From: Heterodera schachtii
Taxonomy: Eukaryota > Nematoda > Chromadorea > Rhabditida > Heteroderidae
Length of the DNA stretch: 64,000 bases
Direction: 5' to 3'
Assembly: GCA_023374025.1 (NCBI GenBank)
Contig: SIJG01000073.1
Location: 465,909 to 529,908, forward strand
Shown here: one piece after another, positions 1-11,249 of the stretch
How positions within the stretch are numbered: position 1 is the first letter of the stretch
How the letters are laid out: every line of letters begins with the position of its first letter
Program-made: the position numbers and the translations under genes
Notes under the pieces: model-generated
What the model was told of the DNA's origin: nothing
Databases searched by the model: none
Seen by the model: only the letters and a program-made list of their open reading frames with translations

Positions 1-294
1 AAACTTCGACATAAAAGATGGACTAAAAGTAACATAAAAATTAAAAAATTCATTTAATTTTATAATTTCAATAAATTTTCAAGTAAATTTTTTGTTGGAG
101 ACAGACAACAATTGAAATAAACTAACATAAAATGACGTAAAAAGGAAAAGTTCAATGTTGATTTCAAGGGCGTAGGCAGGGGGGGGGGGCTGGGGGGGGG
201 GCTAAAGCCCCCTCCGAATTTTCAGTATAGATTTTTTTGAAATTTTAAGCAATTTTCTTAATAAAATTGCATTAAAATACTCAAAAATTTTCCC

Positions 295-316
295 GGCGGC
301 GCCTATCGGCACCGCC
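295..316 (+). repeat. GC hairpin module, copy 1
   Basis: Arm GGCGGCGCC (295-303), loop TATC (304-307), arm GGCACCGCC (308-316). The arms pair except for one C/A mismatch, which becomes a T/G wobble when the other strand is the transcript. The module is preceded by an AT-rich stretch shared with the other copies (around GCATTAAAAAT) and followed by GGACCCCC. It lies inside hAT element A. Confidence 0.9.
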
Positions 317-430
317 GGACCCCCATTTTACCATATTTTTGAAAAAGGGGGGACAAAATGGAAAAAAATATTAATTTTTTGGCGAAAAATTTTGTAAAAT
401 ACACCCCATAATTCGGTATTTCAAAAAACC

Positions 431-489
431 AAAAATACACCCCTAAAAATCGACTTAAAAAGGAAAAATACACCCCTAAAAATCGACTT
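431..489 (+). repeat. 33-bp period direct repeat in element A
   Basis: A 26-bp unit starting AAAAATACACCCCTAAAAAT occurs at 431-456 and 464-489. A related motif (reverse complement, around TTAGGGGTGTATTTTT) recurs near 21470-21488 and 30205-30222, so it belongs to a wider repeat population. It is the candidate subterminal motif of element A. Confidence 0.75.
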
Positions 490-550
490 TTTGACTTCAG
501 CCCCCCCCCCCCCCCAAAGCCAAGGGTCTGGCTACGCCCTTGGTTGATTT

Positions 551-1430
551 ATAAATAATATTATTGAGAAGATGTTTATTTTGGTGTAGATTAAATTTTT
601 AAATATATTTATCTTTAACGAGCGTTAAAGCGTATAAATAAAAATGTAAATAAATGATTTGCTTAAATATATATTATTTATAAAAAAAGGATTTATTTCA
701 TGATTGTTGGCATTTATAATATTTAACTTTTACTTGTAACTTATAAAGTACTTCCATTCATATGCCAAAAATATAATTTATTTAATAATAATAGCAGTAA
801 AATTTGATAAACTTATTAACTTGGGTATAAGAAATTAAAGCAAGAATATAATTTGGTAATGCTCTAATTCCGTCTTAATATAAAAAGCTTAAAGAATTCT
901 CACACCAAGAAATAGAACTTAAACTAAAATAAATATTTTCTTAGGCAAAATTAAGAAACAATGCAATAAAATTAAATTATAAAAGAAGCCTAAAACCAAA
1001 CTTTTCAAAGTCAGTCTAATATTATAATTTAAACTTAAAGGAATTTAAAGATAAATGTAAATTATTTACTTTGTAAAAGATACCTTAAAAAACAAAATTG
1101 TCAAAGTCAATCCTGATTATGTATTTTCTCTTTACAATAATATTATGTATTTAATAAAAATGATTAAATCTAGAAACCATACCGTATTATGAAAAAGATT
1201 ACTTGTATATCTGGCTCAAAATATGCATGCAAATATAAATTATCTCTATTCAATTTTAGTCAAATTTTTGAATAAAATTATAATTATTTTAAAGATTTAT
1301 TGTATAAATACAAAAATTAGTAAATTAAAATAATTCTTATTTCTAAATTTCCTATTTTTAAGAGTCTTATTAATCGCATAAATATTTAAAATTTATTCAT
1401 CAGCATTGAACCAGTAATTCCCTTAAATTA
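551..1430. other. AT-rich stretch; holds copy 1 of a dispersed repeat
   Basis: I see no gene here. About 820-1050 aligns directly, with many small differences, to 23875-24095. Shared landmarks are AAAGAATTCTCA and the run from GTCAAAGT into CTAATATTATAATTTA. This is an old dispersed repeat or a segmental duplication. Confidence 0.6.
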
Positions 1431-1674
1431 AAAAATTTTGATTTCCAAAGTTCCAATTTCAAATTCAGTATTTAATTTTGTTGAGAAATGAAATATTCGA
1501 GAAATATCTAGATAGATTCATACGAGTTTTAAAAATATTTTAAAATTACTTGAAATTTAACAATCATGTAAAGGGCTAAATATATTTAAAATGTTTCATT
1601 TATTAGTGATTATTATGCAAAATTAATTTTTTTTTTTTTTTTTTAATAAATGAAAATGGCAAAATAATTTATAG

Positions 1675-1741
1675 GTCACCAAATGCCAACGGCGGGAGGC
1701 ATTTTGGAGAAGTACTCACAGATTTGGAAGCAAGTTATTAA
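1675..1741. other. Higher-GC island, decayed partner of the 5.4 kb island
   Basis: This is the diverged copy of 5404-5470. Read on the plus strand from ATG at 1683 it would start MPTAGGILEK, then a 1-nt deletion relative to the partner breaks the frame. Two of the differences from the partner fall at third codon positions of that frame (GGC for GGT, ATT for ATC). On the minus strand the same island contains GTGAGT, a consensus splice donor. It is probably an exon remnant; the sense strand is undecided. Confidence 0.4.
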
Positions 1742-2681
1742 TTTTCAGATTTTCACTATTAAATGATAAAAAGAAAATTTTATAAAATAATTTAGAAATT
1801 TAATTAAAATAAAATGAATCACAAAATATTAACACCAAAAAGTTATTAATTTTCCGAAATGGAAAGAAGTTGCGTAATTAGAACCAAAGTGCCAAAAATC
1901 CCTTTAAAGGAAATGAACAATGCCGACGACACTTAACCCCTAATTCCATAAAAAAATTTAATTTCCAAATTTCAAATTCAGTATTTTAGTTTTGTTTGAG
2001 AAATGAAATATTCTAGAAATTTTCATTTGCTATTATGATAATCAAAGTATGCCAATGTTTCTTCTAAGATATTTATATGAAAGTTTTTAAACTATTTTAA
2101 AATTACTTGAAATTAAAAAGAGCTAATTGTAAATAAATTTAAAATATTTCATTGATTAGTGATTATTATGCAAGATTTATTTTTGATATTTATAAATAAT
2201 AAATAATTTTCCTTTTCCCATGTAAAACATAAAAAAGAGTATCATATAATTCTCTGATTAAAATTTGATTAACGAAATTTATTTGTACAAATTAATTTAT
2301 TCAATTAAACAAATACCAAGAATAATTAATTAACGAATTACTACGAATAAAAAATGCGAGGTCAAATCATTGACATGTACTAAATCTGAAATAAATTTAT
2401 TTAAATTAAATAATCTCAATTGATACGAAGTATGAAAATGAAAATAAAATCTAGAATTATAATAAATATATCATAATATTGTAATAGAACATAGGTGTAA
2501 TTAATGATGATTATTTAAAAAATACATTAAGAACGAAAAGTTTTTAAATCATGGATTTTTTTAAAAAAAGCAAAAAATAATAATAATCAAAAAAATTAAT
2601 GATAGAAACAAAAAATCAGTTGAAAATAATCAAAAGGTTGGTATATATATGTATGTATATTCTAATGAATATTAATTTTTT

Positions 2682-2740
2682 TTGTCAGACGAAATGCAAA
2701 AGGCTTACGCGTGCGTTCTGTTTCTGGTTTTAGCATGCCA
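2682..2740. other. Higher-GC island repeated at 6335-6390
   Basis: Both copies contain a T-rich tract ending in TTTTGTCAG, then RCGAAATGCAAAAG, then an ACGCG motif and TTCTGTTTCTGGTTTTAGCA. Read on the minus strand both encode TRK, P or T, then FAFRLTK. Read on the plus strand TTTTTTTTGTCAG is a good splice acceptor. This copy has 4 extra bases relative to the partner. It is probably an exon remnant of a duplicated gene; strand and product are unknown. Confidence 0.35.
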
Positions 2741-3292
2741 CTATTAAAAAAATTATATTATTTCCAAAAAATATGGACACTGATGGAAAACTACTTGAGC
2801 ATAATAAACTAATTGCGAATATATGAAACTGAAAAATTAAAAAAAAAATTACAAATATATGTAAAAAAAATTAAATGCGAAAGTTATTTTTTATAAATAA
2901 TTATAATCATGAATTTAAATAAAAATAAACGGAAGAAAAACAATAAATTGAAATTTTAAAAAAGGGCTAAATAAATTTAAAATGTTTCATTTATTAGTGG
3001 TTATTATGCAAGATTTATTTTTGATATTTATAAAATAATAAATAAATTTTTCTTTTCCCATGTAAAACTTAAAAAAGAGCATATCATATAATTCTTTGAT
3101 TAAAATTTGATTAACGAACTCTATTTGTACAAATTAATTTATTCAATTAAACAAATACCAAAACTATTTAATTAACGAATTAAAAACTGTTATACCAAAA
3201 TTATTCCTTTGGATAAAGCTAACTTAGCGCCATCAAATAAAAAAAAACCAAAAAAGCCCCAACAAAAGGATCGAATTGAAAACGAATAAGAC

Positions 3293-3987
3293 GCATAAAA
3301 CAGGGTTACCCTTTGTCCTTATTTGTAAGATTTGTCCTTATTTTGAGGGTCCAAATCTTACAAATTTTAAATGTTCTTATTTGTAAGGATTTGTTCTTAT
3401 TTATGCTCTTTGTCCTTATTTTAGTCTTTTTTCTTAGATTCAGAGAGAAATTTAGATTTTAAATGATAATTTTTGAAAGAAATGTTTTTTGAAGCGAATT
3501 AATATGAAAATCTTAAAAAGATTTAATTAATATTCAAATGTTTCTCTCGGAGGTACACTTCCATCTAGAGCTCGGCTTGGACCTGAATTCAGGAATGGAT
3601 TTTTCCTGGACTTGGATTTTCGCCGCCCCTTAAAATTTTTATTCTCTTAAATAATTGGCTAAAATTCGTAAAATTTTGTCATTTTTTGAACAAAATCGTT
3701 AAGAAATCGCATTAAAAATTACGAAATTTTTTCCTGCGGCGCCTACCGGCACCGCCGAACTCCCCGCCTAAAAAAAGAAAGTTTTTTGAAAAAATACCGC
3801 AAAAAAAGCCTTTTGAATGTAAAAAGGCAAAAATTGGTCATTTTTTGATGAAAATATGTTACATAACAAATCAGAAAGAAATGGTAGCGTGTTTTAAAAA
3901 ATGTCCTTATTTTTGACCCTAAAATCTTATTTTTGCGCAGCGATGTTCTTATTTCGGGAAATTTTCTAGGGTAACCCTGGCATAAAA
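3293..3987. mobile_element. Non-autonomous hAT element B (679 bp) with 8-bp target duplication
   Basis: The element is 3301-3979. Its termini are perfect 12-bp inverted repeats, CAGGGTTACCCT (3301-3312) and AGGGTAACCCTG (3968-3979). It is flanked by identical 8-bp repeats GCATAAAA (3293-3300, 3980-3987). Subterminal copies of TGTCCTTATTT (or TGTTCTTATTT) occur at both ends in the same orientation. One GC hairpin module lies at 3735-3756. Termini starting CAGGG plus an 8-bp duplication identify the hAT superfamily. There is no transposase. It inserted at the end of the first duplicated block. Confidence 0.95.
3735..3756 (+). repeat. GC hairpin module, copy 2
   Basis: Arm TGCGGCGCC, loop TACC, arm GGCACCGCC, inside element B. 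It is preceded by the shared AT-rich lead around TTTTTTGAACAAAAT and GCATTAAAAATTACGAAA. Confidence 0.85.
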
Positions 3988-5225
3988 CCATTTCTACTCA
4001 CTTAATTAACATCATAAATGGTAAATATCTTGTATTTTATAATAACTAGATTCATTTTGAGAAAGTTAAAATGCCACATATACAAAAATAAAATACGTAT
4101 TAAGAAAACAATTCTTTTTAACTTAAGAACAAAAAAATTTACATATTAATATAAAATAAAATCAAATTTTTTTTTTAATGTAAATTAAAAATTTTTTAAT
4201 CCAATAAACAAAAAAAGTTTACATATTATATAAAATAAATGCAAAATTCGATAATAACTAACATTTATAAAATAATTTATTCTTGAAACAATTCAGAATA
4301 AATTAATATGCATCAAGCAAAATACCCTGCAGCAACATGATTGTAACATGATTCACTTGGAGCAAAAAAAAATAATGCTTAGTTTTTAAAAATCATAGCA
4401 AAATTTTAAAAATATAAACATTGAAAATAAAAGCGAATAACAAAGAATGAAGAAATTTTTAATATTGATTATTGGTTTATTATAAAAACAATTTTCAAGG
4501 ATACTAAAATATTTAAAAATCGACGAATATTTAAAAAGAAATAAAGGGACACAAATCAATTAAAATGTAACCATTAATACGGTTATGTATAAATAAATAT
4601 TATTGTATTAAAATAATTTTAGATTAAATTTAATGTCCATCCAAACGTCGTTGTGCAATTTATGAAAAAGTCACGAACCAATTTTATAAAATTTTAAAAA
4701 ACTCAAAAAAATGAAGCAAAACCCTAAAAAACCCCGGCAATTTTACAATAAAAAAAAACTTGTCTAATTTGAAAATTTTTTAATGAAACTTTATAATTTA
4801 TGGAATAAATCAGCGGAGTCATGTGAATTTCTTTCATATCATATTAAAAATATAATACGGAATAATAAAATTTTCAAAAAAATTTCAAATTAATATATTC
4901 TTAATTACTGTGTGAGTTCATTTATAATAAGAAAACTTTAATTAATTTTAACTTTTTCATAATTTAGCTGCAATTATCAAAGTTTTTTTTTAAGTTAAAA
5001 AACAGGTAAAACGCTTAATAGAAAAACCTATAAACCCTTATAAATTTAGACTCCATAATTAATTTAAAAAATTATAATCAAATTAAATTTAAACAAGTTT
5101 GAGCGTCTGCTCTTGTAAAATAATATAAATAATTTAATTTATTTTCAATAATTAATGAAGACCATAGCATATTACTAACAAGAAAAAATTATACTTTCCA
5201 ATAATTGGCAATGTTAAAGAACATA
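3988..5225. other. AT-rich stretch without recognisable gene
   Basis: Only short AT-rich words and A-runs are visible. One slightly richer spot, near 4320-4370, has no supported function. Confidence 0.5.
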
Positions 5226-5363
5226 GTATTTTCGTTTCGCTGGGGGCAGACTGTGCGTTCATGGTGAACTACCCAGGCGTAACTGACTGACCAGAAATAA
5301 CAGAAATAAAAATAAATTTAATAAACATAAAATGAAGAATTGTGACTTTATTTTTTAATTTAA

Positions 5364-5531
5364 AAAAAAAACGGAGGCACCAACGGACTCAACGGCACAA
5401 TAAATCACCAAATGCCAAAAGCGGGAGGTATCGTGGAGAAGTTACGCACAGATTTGGAAGCAATAAGAGTGGTGATTGATGCAGGCCGATACCATCTCAC
5501 ATCGTCAAAACGCAGAAATTTTCACTATTAA
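5364..5531 (+). pseudogene. Candidate exon, unknown protein (plus-strand reading)
   Basis: I do not recognise the product. The frame is open from 5364 to a stop at 5529-5531, with an ATG at 5412 giving 39 residues beginning MPKAGGIVEKLRTD, continuing LEAIRVVIDAGRYHL and ending RRNFHY. The composition looks protein-like: a charged amphipathic stretch, in an island much richer in G and C than its surroundings. The diverged partner at 1683 differs partly at third positions, which favours this strand. The minus strand is also open in one frame across the same island (with RWYRPASITTLI), so strand is not settled. No convincing splice acceptor is seen at the left edge. It is likely an exon remnant of a duplicated gene. 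Confidence 0.35.
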
Positions 5532-6334
5532 ATATGAAAATAAATTACATAAAATAATTTAGAAATTTAATTTATAATAAAATGAATATACTAAATTCAC
5601 TAAAACTAAATTTACTTTCACGAAGAAAATATATCCAATACCTATTTGTTGGAAATTGGACTGAATTGGAAGCTAGAAAAGAAGAAAAATGCCAACCAAA
5701 AGCAGAAATGGAAATTAAATGAATTGTTGAAAGAAAACCCAAAACGAGAAATGAAAGAAGTTGCAAAAAAGGGCTAAATAAATTTAAAATATTTCATTTA
5801 TTAGTAATTATTATGCAAGATTTATTTTTGATATTTGTAAAATAATAAATAAATTTTCCTTTTCCCATGTAAAACATAAAAAAGAGTTTATCAAATAATT
5901 CTAAGAATAAAATTTGAATAATGAAATCTATTTGTACTTTAATTTATTCAATTAAACAAATACCAAGAGTATTTAATTAACGAATTATTACAAAGTAAAA
6001 ATGCGAGGATAAATCATGTACTAAATCTGAAATAAATTTATTTAAATTAAATAATCTTAAATGATACGAAGTATGAAAATGAAAATAAAATATAGAATTC
6101 TAATAAATGTATCATAATTTTGTAATAGGACCTAGATGTAATTAATGATGATGTATATTCAATTTAAAAAATACATTAAGAACGAAAATTTTTAATTTCT
6201 GGATTTATTTAAAAACAGCAAAAAAAAAATAATAATCAAAAAAATTACTGCTTTATATACTCATAAATATATTTTTCCATAGGCAAATATAAAAGAGCAT
6301 TTTAATAATATTATTAAGCATAGAAATTATGAAT

Positions 6335-6390
6335 TTTGTCAGGCGAAATGCAAAAGTCTTACGCGTTCTGTTTCTGGTTTTAGCATACCA
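6335..6390. other. Higher-GC island, partner of 2682-2740
   Basis: The minus-strand reading contains TRKTFAFRLTK, followed by a long open AT-rich frame. The plus-strand reading follows an acceptor-like TTTTGTCAG. The preservation relative to flanking AT-rich sequence suggests former constraint. Confidence 0.35.
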
Positions 6391-6819
6391 TTATTTAAAA
6401 AAAAATTAAAATTATTTCAAACAATATAGACACTGATTGAAAACTACATGAGCATAATAAACCTTTTGATATAGATAAAACCTAAATGTGTAATATGGAA
6501 AATATGTGAATTCCCAATGCATTCCCAGAATTTAATTAAACAAATAAAGATTAAAAAACAAAAAAATAATTAACAAAAACTTAAGTCATTTAATATAAAA
6601 ATATATGAAATCAATCTTTTTTGAAAATTATTAAAAAATCTACATATGAACTATAATTCGTAAAAAAAATGTATAAATAATTATAAGTATGAATTTAAAT
6701 AAGCGGAATAAAAATAAAAAGTAAATTAAAAACTGTTTTACCGAAATTATTCTTTTGAATAAATTTAACTCAGCGCCATTAAATAAAAAACGCAAAAAAT
6801 CTCCAATAAAATTTAATTA

Positions 6820-9400
6820 AAAAATTAAATGAAAAAACACGAAAAAGTATTTAAAAATACATGTAAGTTTTATTTATACCTGATAATTTAAAGAGTCGTC
6901 CGATTAGCACTTTTGCCAAAATCGACTGGTTCTCAAGTGTATTAAACTCTAATCAATTTGTTTTTATAATTCATAATTTTAGATATCAATAATTAGAGAA
7001 GATTGCGAAATATCATTAATTAGAATCAAAAAATATATTTATATTTGGAAAATAAAACACTTGTGCTAACGAATGATCAAAGAATTAAACTTGGTAAAAG
7101 TTACAAAAAAATTAAAATATATTGTATAATTATTTCGAATGATAAGAATTTTTTAAAATTTTTCGAGATAAAAATTTTTTAATTTCCATCTTTACATTAA
7201 TTCTCAAAGCTTAACAAATGAAAGAATTAAAAAAAAGTACAAGTAAAATAATGAAATAAATTAATATATATGAATTGCTTATGCACTTTAAAATTTACAA
7301 CAAAGTAGAGTGCCATTCACTACTTCAAAAATGGAGTAACATGGCACTCCTTAAAATGAGAATTTGTCAAAACAAGAGTGCCATGCATTCCTTTCAAAAA
7401 TTTAATAATTCAAGAATTGAAAAAGCTATTTTCTAACCAAATCATAGCTTAACTCACATTTAAACTCAATCAATTACTAAATATTGAATAATTTTGCAAG
7501 TTTAACAAGGCTAAAGAAGTTTCTAATCATTAGAAAAATGTGAAAGCAAACAAAAAAATCTGAAAATGGCAATACCAAAATAGACAAAATAACTGAAATC
7601 AATCAAAGAGAAACCTGGAGCGTACTTTGTACGGAAAAGCTAGTATTTAACTAGTTTTTACGAGTAAAATAAGTAAAAGTTGTCAATAAAATCAACGAAG
7701 TAAATATATTCTTAAAAATAAAAGTTGTGAATAAAAATGAAAAGTTAAATCATAATTGAATAAGATAAATAAACATTTTATTTAACAAAAAAAAAATACA
7801 ACGAAAACCCAAAATATGTGGGATGGAATTATGTTTAATGAAAGTTAGAAGACTAGAAAAAAGGAATTTAATTCCTATTACGATTCCTAATAACAAAATA
7901 ATGAACATTTATATTTAATAATAAAATAATAAATCATCATATAGTTATAATATTTATAATTAACTAAAACCTTTTAAAATATTTAAATAATAAACTACAA
8001 TAAATTTTTGAAATTAAAAAGTTTAAAACCTTATTTTGAAAAAACCGTAATGTACATAAGATTTAATAAAACTCATTACATTAATTTCTTTAGAATAAAT
8101 GGTTAGCAAATAAAACATAAATATAAAATATTTAATCAGAACCAATCAAAAATAATAACTTACAAAAACTTGCCTTATTTCATTTTCAAACATTACAGTA
8201 AATCAAATAAACTAGCGAAAACATTTACAAATTTTACTATTACTACTACTTTATTAGAAAATTTAATCATTCAATAAAAACTCTCATTTTCAAAAAATCA
8301 ACAAAAAAATAAAACATATGGATCTTCATTAATGATTGGACTCCATCACCATGTTATGAAAAAAAAGATAATAAGAAAATAAAGAAGCTGTATAATATGC
8401 ATATGATGAAATAAATTATTTACTTATTGACTACAACAATGAAAAAATTTATGAAATTACAAAAAATGAATATTGAAGTAAACAATAAATTATTTTGCTT
8501 AAAAAAAGAAAAAAGAAAGCCTGTATGGTTTAAAATTGTTTTTTAAATTGTTCTAGGAATTAATAAGCGTCTGTAGTAAATTTTTATTTTTATTTTTTTT
8601 GGTTTTCTTTAAAATTTGTATTTTTCTGAATTTTAGATCTCAATTTTTATATACTGCTTAAAAGAATTAAATTGATTCAACTTTTTAAAGATTTAATTAG
8701 AATTTTTTCAAACCAATTTGTAGTATTAAATTAACTTTCATCATACTTACGTCAATAAACTGATTTTGATAATAAGAATTTGAAATCACAGATTAAAATT
8801 TAATAAAAATTTCGAACTTATATAACAATAATACAAACAATATGTTGAACAATGTGTACTTCCGGGTTATGAACTTATTGTTTTAATTCTCGTATTGAAA
8901 TTTACATTTTTTAAATTAAAAGTAAAACAAATTAAACGATTCATATATTTATTATTGAAAAAAATAAAAAAAATGTGTCAAATTTTATATTTAAATTTCT
9001 TTCAGACAAGAATTCTTAGCTTTTAATTAATGTTTCCCTTAATTTTTTATATATTAAATGTTGTAATTATTTGTTAGTAAATTAGATTAACTTTGTGCTT
9101 CCGATAAGAAAGTAATTTTTTATCATTTTATTAGAAAATTTTCATTTCCTATACTTTTTGATAGTGAAGCAAATTTTAACTAATTGTTAATTCAGAAATG
9201 TGTAATGCTTTATTATACAATTATGTTAAATTTTAGTATTAAAATAAATTAAATGAAAAGATTTTGAATTCGAGTGATTTGTTTCCAGCGTGATCAACTT
9301 AATTAGTCCATATTACTGTCAAAAAATTGGTGCTGCTCCCTCCCAACCATCACGCAACCACGTGGCAGTGGAACCCTTTCAACAATGTTTAGTCCTGGGT
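6820..9400. other. AT-rich stretch; dispersed repeat and a small hairpin
   Basis: 6750-7050 aligns directly to about 17990-18250; both contain GTTTTTATAATTCATAATTTT-like and TATCAA-AATTAGA sequence. At 7308-7349 GAGTGCCAT pairs with ATGGCACTC to form a hairpin, and a third GAGTGCCAT occurs at 7376-7384. No gene is supported. Confidence 0.55.
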
Positions 9401-9407
9401 GGCATTC

Positions 9408-9522
9408 TCTTGGGGGAGGGGGGGGGGGCATGCAGGCAGCAGTGGCGAGAGTGAATTCATGCTGCGCGCTGACCGCAATAGCCCCCCACTTTTGCAGCGT
9501 GTGTCTTGGGGGGGGGGGCATG
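9408..9522 (+). repeat. G-run repeats
   Basis: Two copies of a TCTTGGGGG-type G-run ending in GCATG occur at 9408-9434 and 9504-9522. The region is unusually G-rich for this window. Overlapping open frames on both strands here reflect the GC-rich composition and show no family match. Confidence 0.6.
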
Positions 9523-9918
9523 GACGGTAAAAAAAGAAAAAAAGAGGCAATTAATCTTTTTTATGGATAATTATAGAAAAAAAATTGGCGTTCTGTCACA
9601 TTTACATTTTATCTTTATTTCTCTCATTTTTCTGTACTATCTCTTCATTCTTAATGATGTTAAGAACAACATTAATTTCATCCTTTTTAACTTTTTTTCT
9701 GCTTGTTAAATTCACACCAAATTTGTCATATCGATAGAGAAAAAAATTCTGCAGAATGTAATACAGCCATTTTATGTTTAATACACTATTTAATGAGATA
9801 TGTTAAGATTAGTAATAAAAAATTAATCAAAATATAATTTGTTTTTCAATTTGAGTGTGTTGGCGTTTTGTTTTAGGCCAATGATTTATTGCCGCTTTTT
9901 TTCATTTTACCGTCCATG
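9519..9918. mobile_element. Short inverted-repeat element within G-runs
   Basis: Perfect 14-bp inverted repeats CATGGACGGTAAAA (9519-9532) and TTTTACCGTCCATG (9905-9918) bound a 400-bp AT-rich interior. An 11-base G-run precedes the left end and a 14-base G-run follows the right end, both on the plus strand. G-runs on both flanks fit insertion into a G tract with a homopolymeric target duplication. There is no coding capacity and the superfamily is uncertain. Confidence 0.6.
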
Positions 9919-9989
9919 GGGGGGGGGGGGGGTCAAGAAGGGGGTCAAAAACACCCCCTCCTAATACTATTTATATAAACCAACTAACA

Positions 9990-11030
9990 AAAAAATGAAA
10001 AAAATCTTCTAGACATAAAACATAAATTTAAAATCATTTTGTTAGATTAAAGAAACATTATATTTGAGCCGCCAAAAACAAAATAAAACAGAAATTAAAA
10101 ACCTGAAAAATAATTTTATAAATAAATTTATTAATAGTTTTAATGGAAGTAAAAACGAATTGCCAATTTGAATTAAAAGATTTCAAATTAATAATCTAAT
10201 TATTATTTATAGAAATGAATAACACTAGTCTTTAGACAGATAATAAATGTAAATTTGGGATCCTTAATCTTGCTTATCTAAACCTTCAATATCTAAGTGC
10301 TCCCATCTATGTATGGTCTCAATTCAAAATCTGTTTTATTTTCAAATCCTAGGAATCAAAGTAATAAATCAACTTGTTTAAGAAATTTCATAAATGAAAA
10401 TAAAAAAGATTTATTTAATAAATTAAAATTTAGACAACAAAAAATCGCTGATTATAATTATAAATTCATTTAAAATGATGTAATAAAAAAAACAACTAAA
10501 TGCAATTGAAATGAAGGCCAAAACATTGTAAACATGCTCGATGAGGACAATGAAAAAAGCAACAAAATTAGAATCAATTAAAAGAAATTCACAATTAAAA
10601 AGACAATAAAATTTAAATTATATTACAAAATTATCCAAAATGAATGTTCAAATATATTCCATTATGTTAATAATTAATCATTGATGAAGAATATTATTGG
10701 GGTGAAAATTAATTTTATTTAATAAATAGATTTTAATGTAAATTTAAAAGAAATAAGCTTAGTTTGTGGTCTAGCACCATTTTAAAAATTTTAATATTAT
10801 TCATAAAACCATTTTAATATACAATTTTGTATTTACTTTAGTAAACCAATAAACGAAAGAAAATTACAATATTAAAGAAATGACACATTACCATCTCGTT
10901 CATTAAAGAAAAGGAAAAATTCAATCTGGAGAAGTTATTTTAATAAACTAAAACAAATCTCATTTGTAAACTGCAAACAAAATTATAAATTCTTTTAATA
11001 TTAAATTATTACATTATGCACAGAAAATTT
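9990..11030. other. AT-rich stretch without recognisable gene
   Basis: This is A-biased sequence after a G/C-run remnant (GGGGGTCAAAAACACCCCC near 9944). No features are supported. Confidence 0.5.
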
Positions 11031-11031
11031 C

Positions 11032-11247
11032 CTACTCAGAACTCATTGCTTTTAGTAAACCCCTGAATTCCTTTGCCTTATTAATTTGCACCGCTACCAC
11101 TGGAAGGTTATTCCAGTTTTTTTCTATTCTATTGAAAAAATTATTTTGAGTTTTGTCCGTCTGAATTTGTTTAAATTTCTTAGCTGTAAATGATTGCTTG
11201 GAGGAAACCAACTGTGGCCTTTGAATTAACCTTTCAGTTATATTCAA
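11032..11247 (-). pseudogene. Non-LTR retrotransposon reverse transcriptase, C-terminal fragment
   Basis: A 71-residue open frame on the minus strand contains NNFFNRIEKNWNNLP, then a V-rich segment and KEFRGLLK. This fits the pattern at the very end of the ORF2 reverse-transcriptase region in many LINE-type elements (FF, then R, then WN-LP, then F-x-x-x-L). The fragment ends soon after that block. No catalytic FADD-type motif, endonuclease or poly-A tail is present, so it is a truncated, dead copy. The call rests on the motif pattern alone. Confidence 0.55.
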
Positions 11248-11249
11248 TA

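Larger units (their letters stand above)
157..550. mobile_element. Non-autonomous hAT element A (378 bp) with 8-bp target duplication
   Basis: The element is 165-542. Its left end CAAGGGCGTAGGCAG (165-179) matches the reverse complement of its right end CTGGCTACGCCCTTG (528-542) with one mismatch. It is flanked by perfect 8-bp direct repeats GTTGATTT at 157-164 and 543-550. An 8-bp duplication is the hallmark of hAT transposition. G-runs follow the left end and a C-run precedes the right end. Inside are one copy of the GC hairpin module (295-316) and two copies of a 26-bp direct repeat (431-456, 464-489). There is no coding capacity, so it would need a transposase in trans. Confidence 0.9.
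1430..3270. repeat. Duplicated block, first copy
   Basis: This block aligns in direct orientation to about 5225-6820, roughly 3.6 kb away. Shared landmarks in order are the island at 1675-1741 (partner 5404-5470), the motif TTCCTTTTCCCATGTAAAAC (partner near 5850), ATGATACGAAG-type sequence, the island at 2682-2740 (partner 6335-6390) and a tail with AGCGCCAT (3228; partner near 6772). An internal unit starting near GGGCTAAATA with ATTATGCAAGATTTATTTT is repeated again at 1572, 2130 and 2962, so the block itself grew by tandem duplication. Small indels are common, which means the copies are old. Confidence 0.75.
5225..6820. repeat. Duplicated block, second copy
   Basis: This is the direct partner of about 1430-3270. 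It also carries, at 5236-5290, an island starting GCTGGGGGCAGACTG that has a diverged counterpart at 23725-23770; that counterpart lies just upstream of the 23.9 kb copy of the 0.8-1.05 kb repeat. The conserved islands are spaced as exons of a small-exon, AT-rich-intron gene would be, but no complete reading frame links them. Confidence 0.7.

Noticed and set aside
5096..5125. CAAGTTTGAG as a possible nematode spliced-leader end
   Set aside because: Only 10 bases match, with no donor site or snRNA-like structure following.
9303..9709. Open frames on both strands around the G-runs
   Set aside because: They reflect local GC-rich composition and proline/glycine runs, with no motif and conflicting strands.
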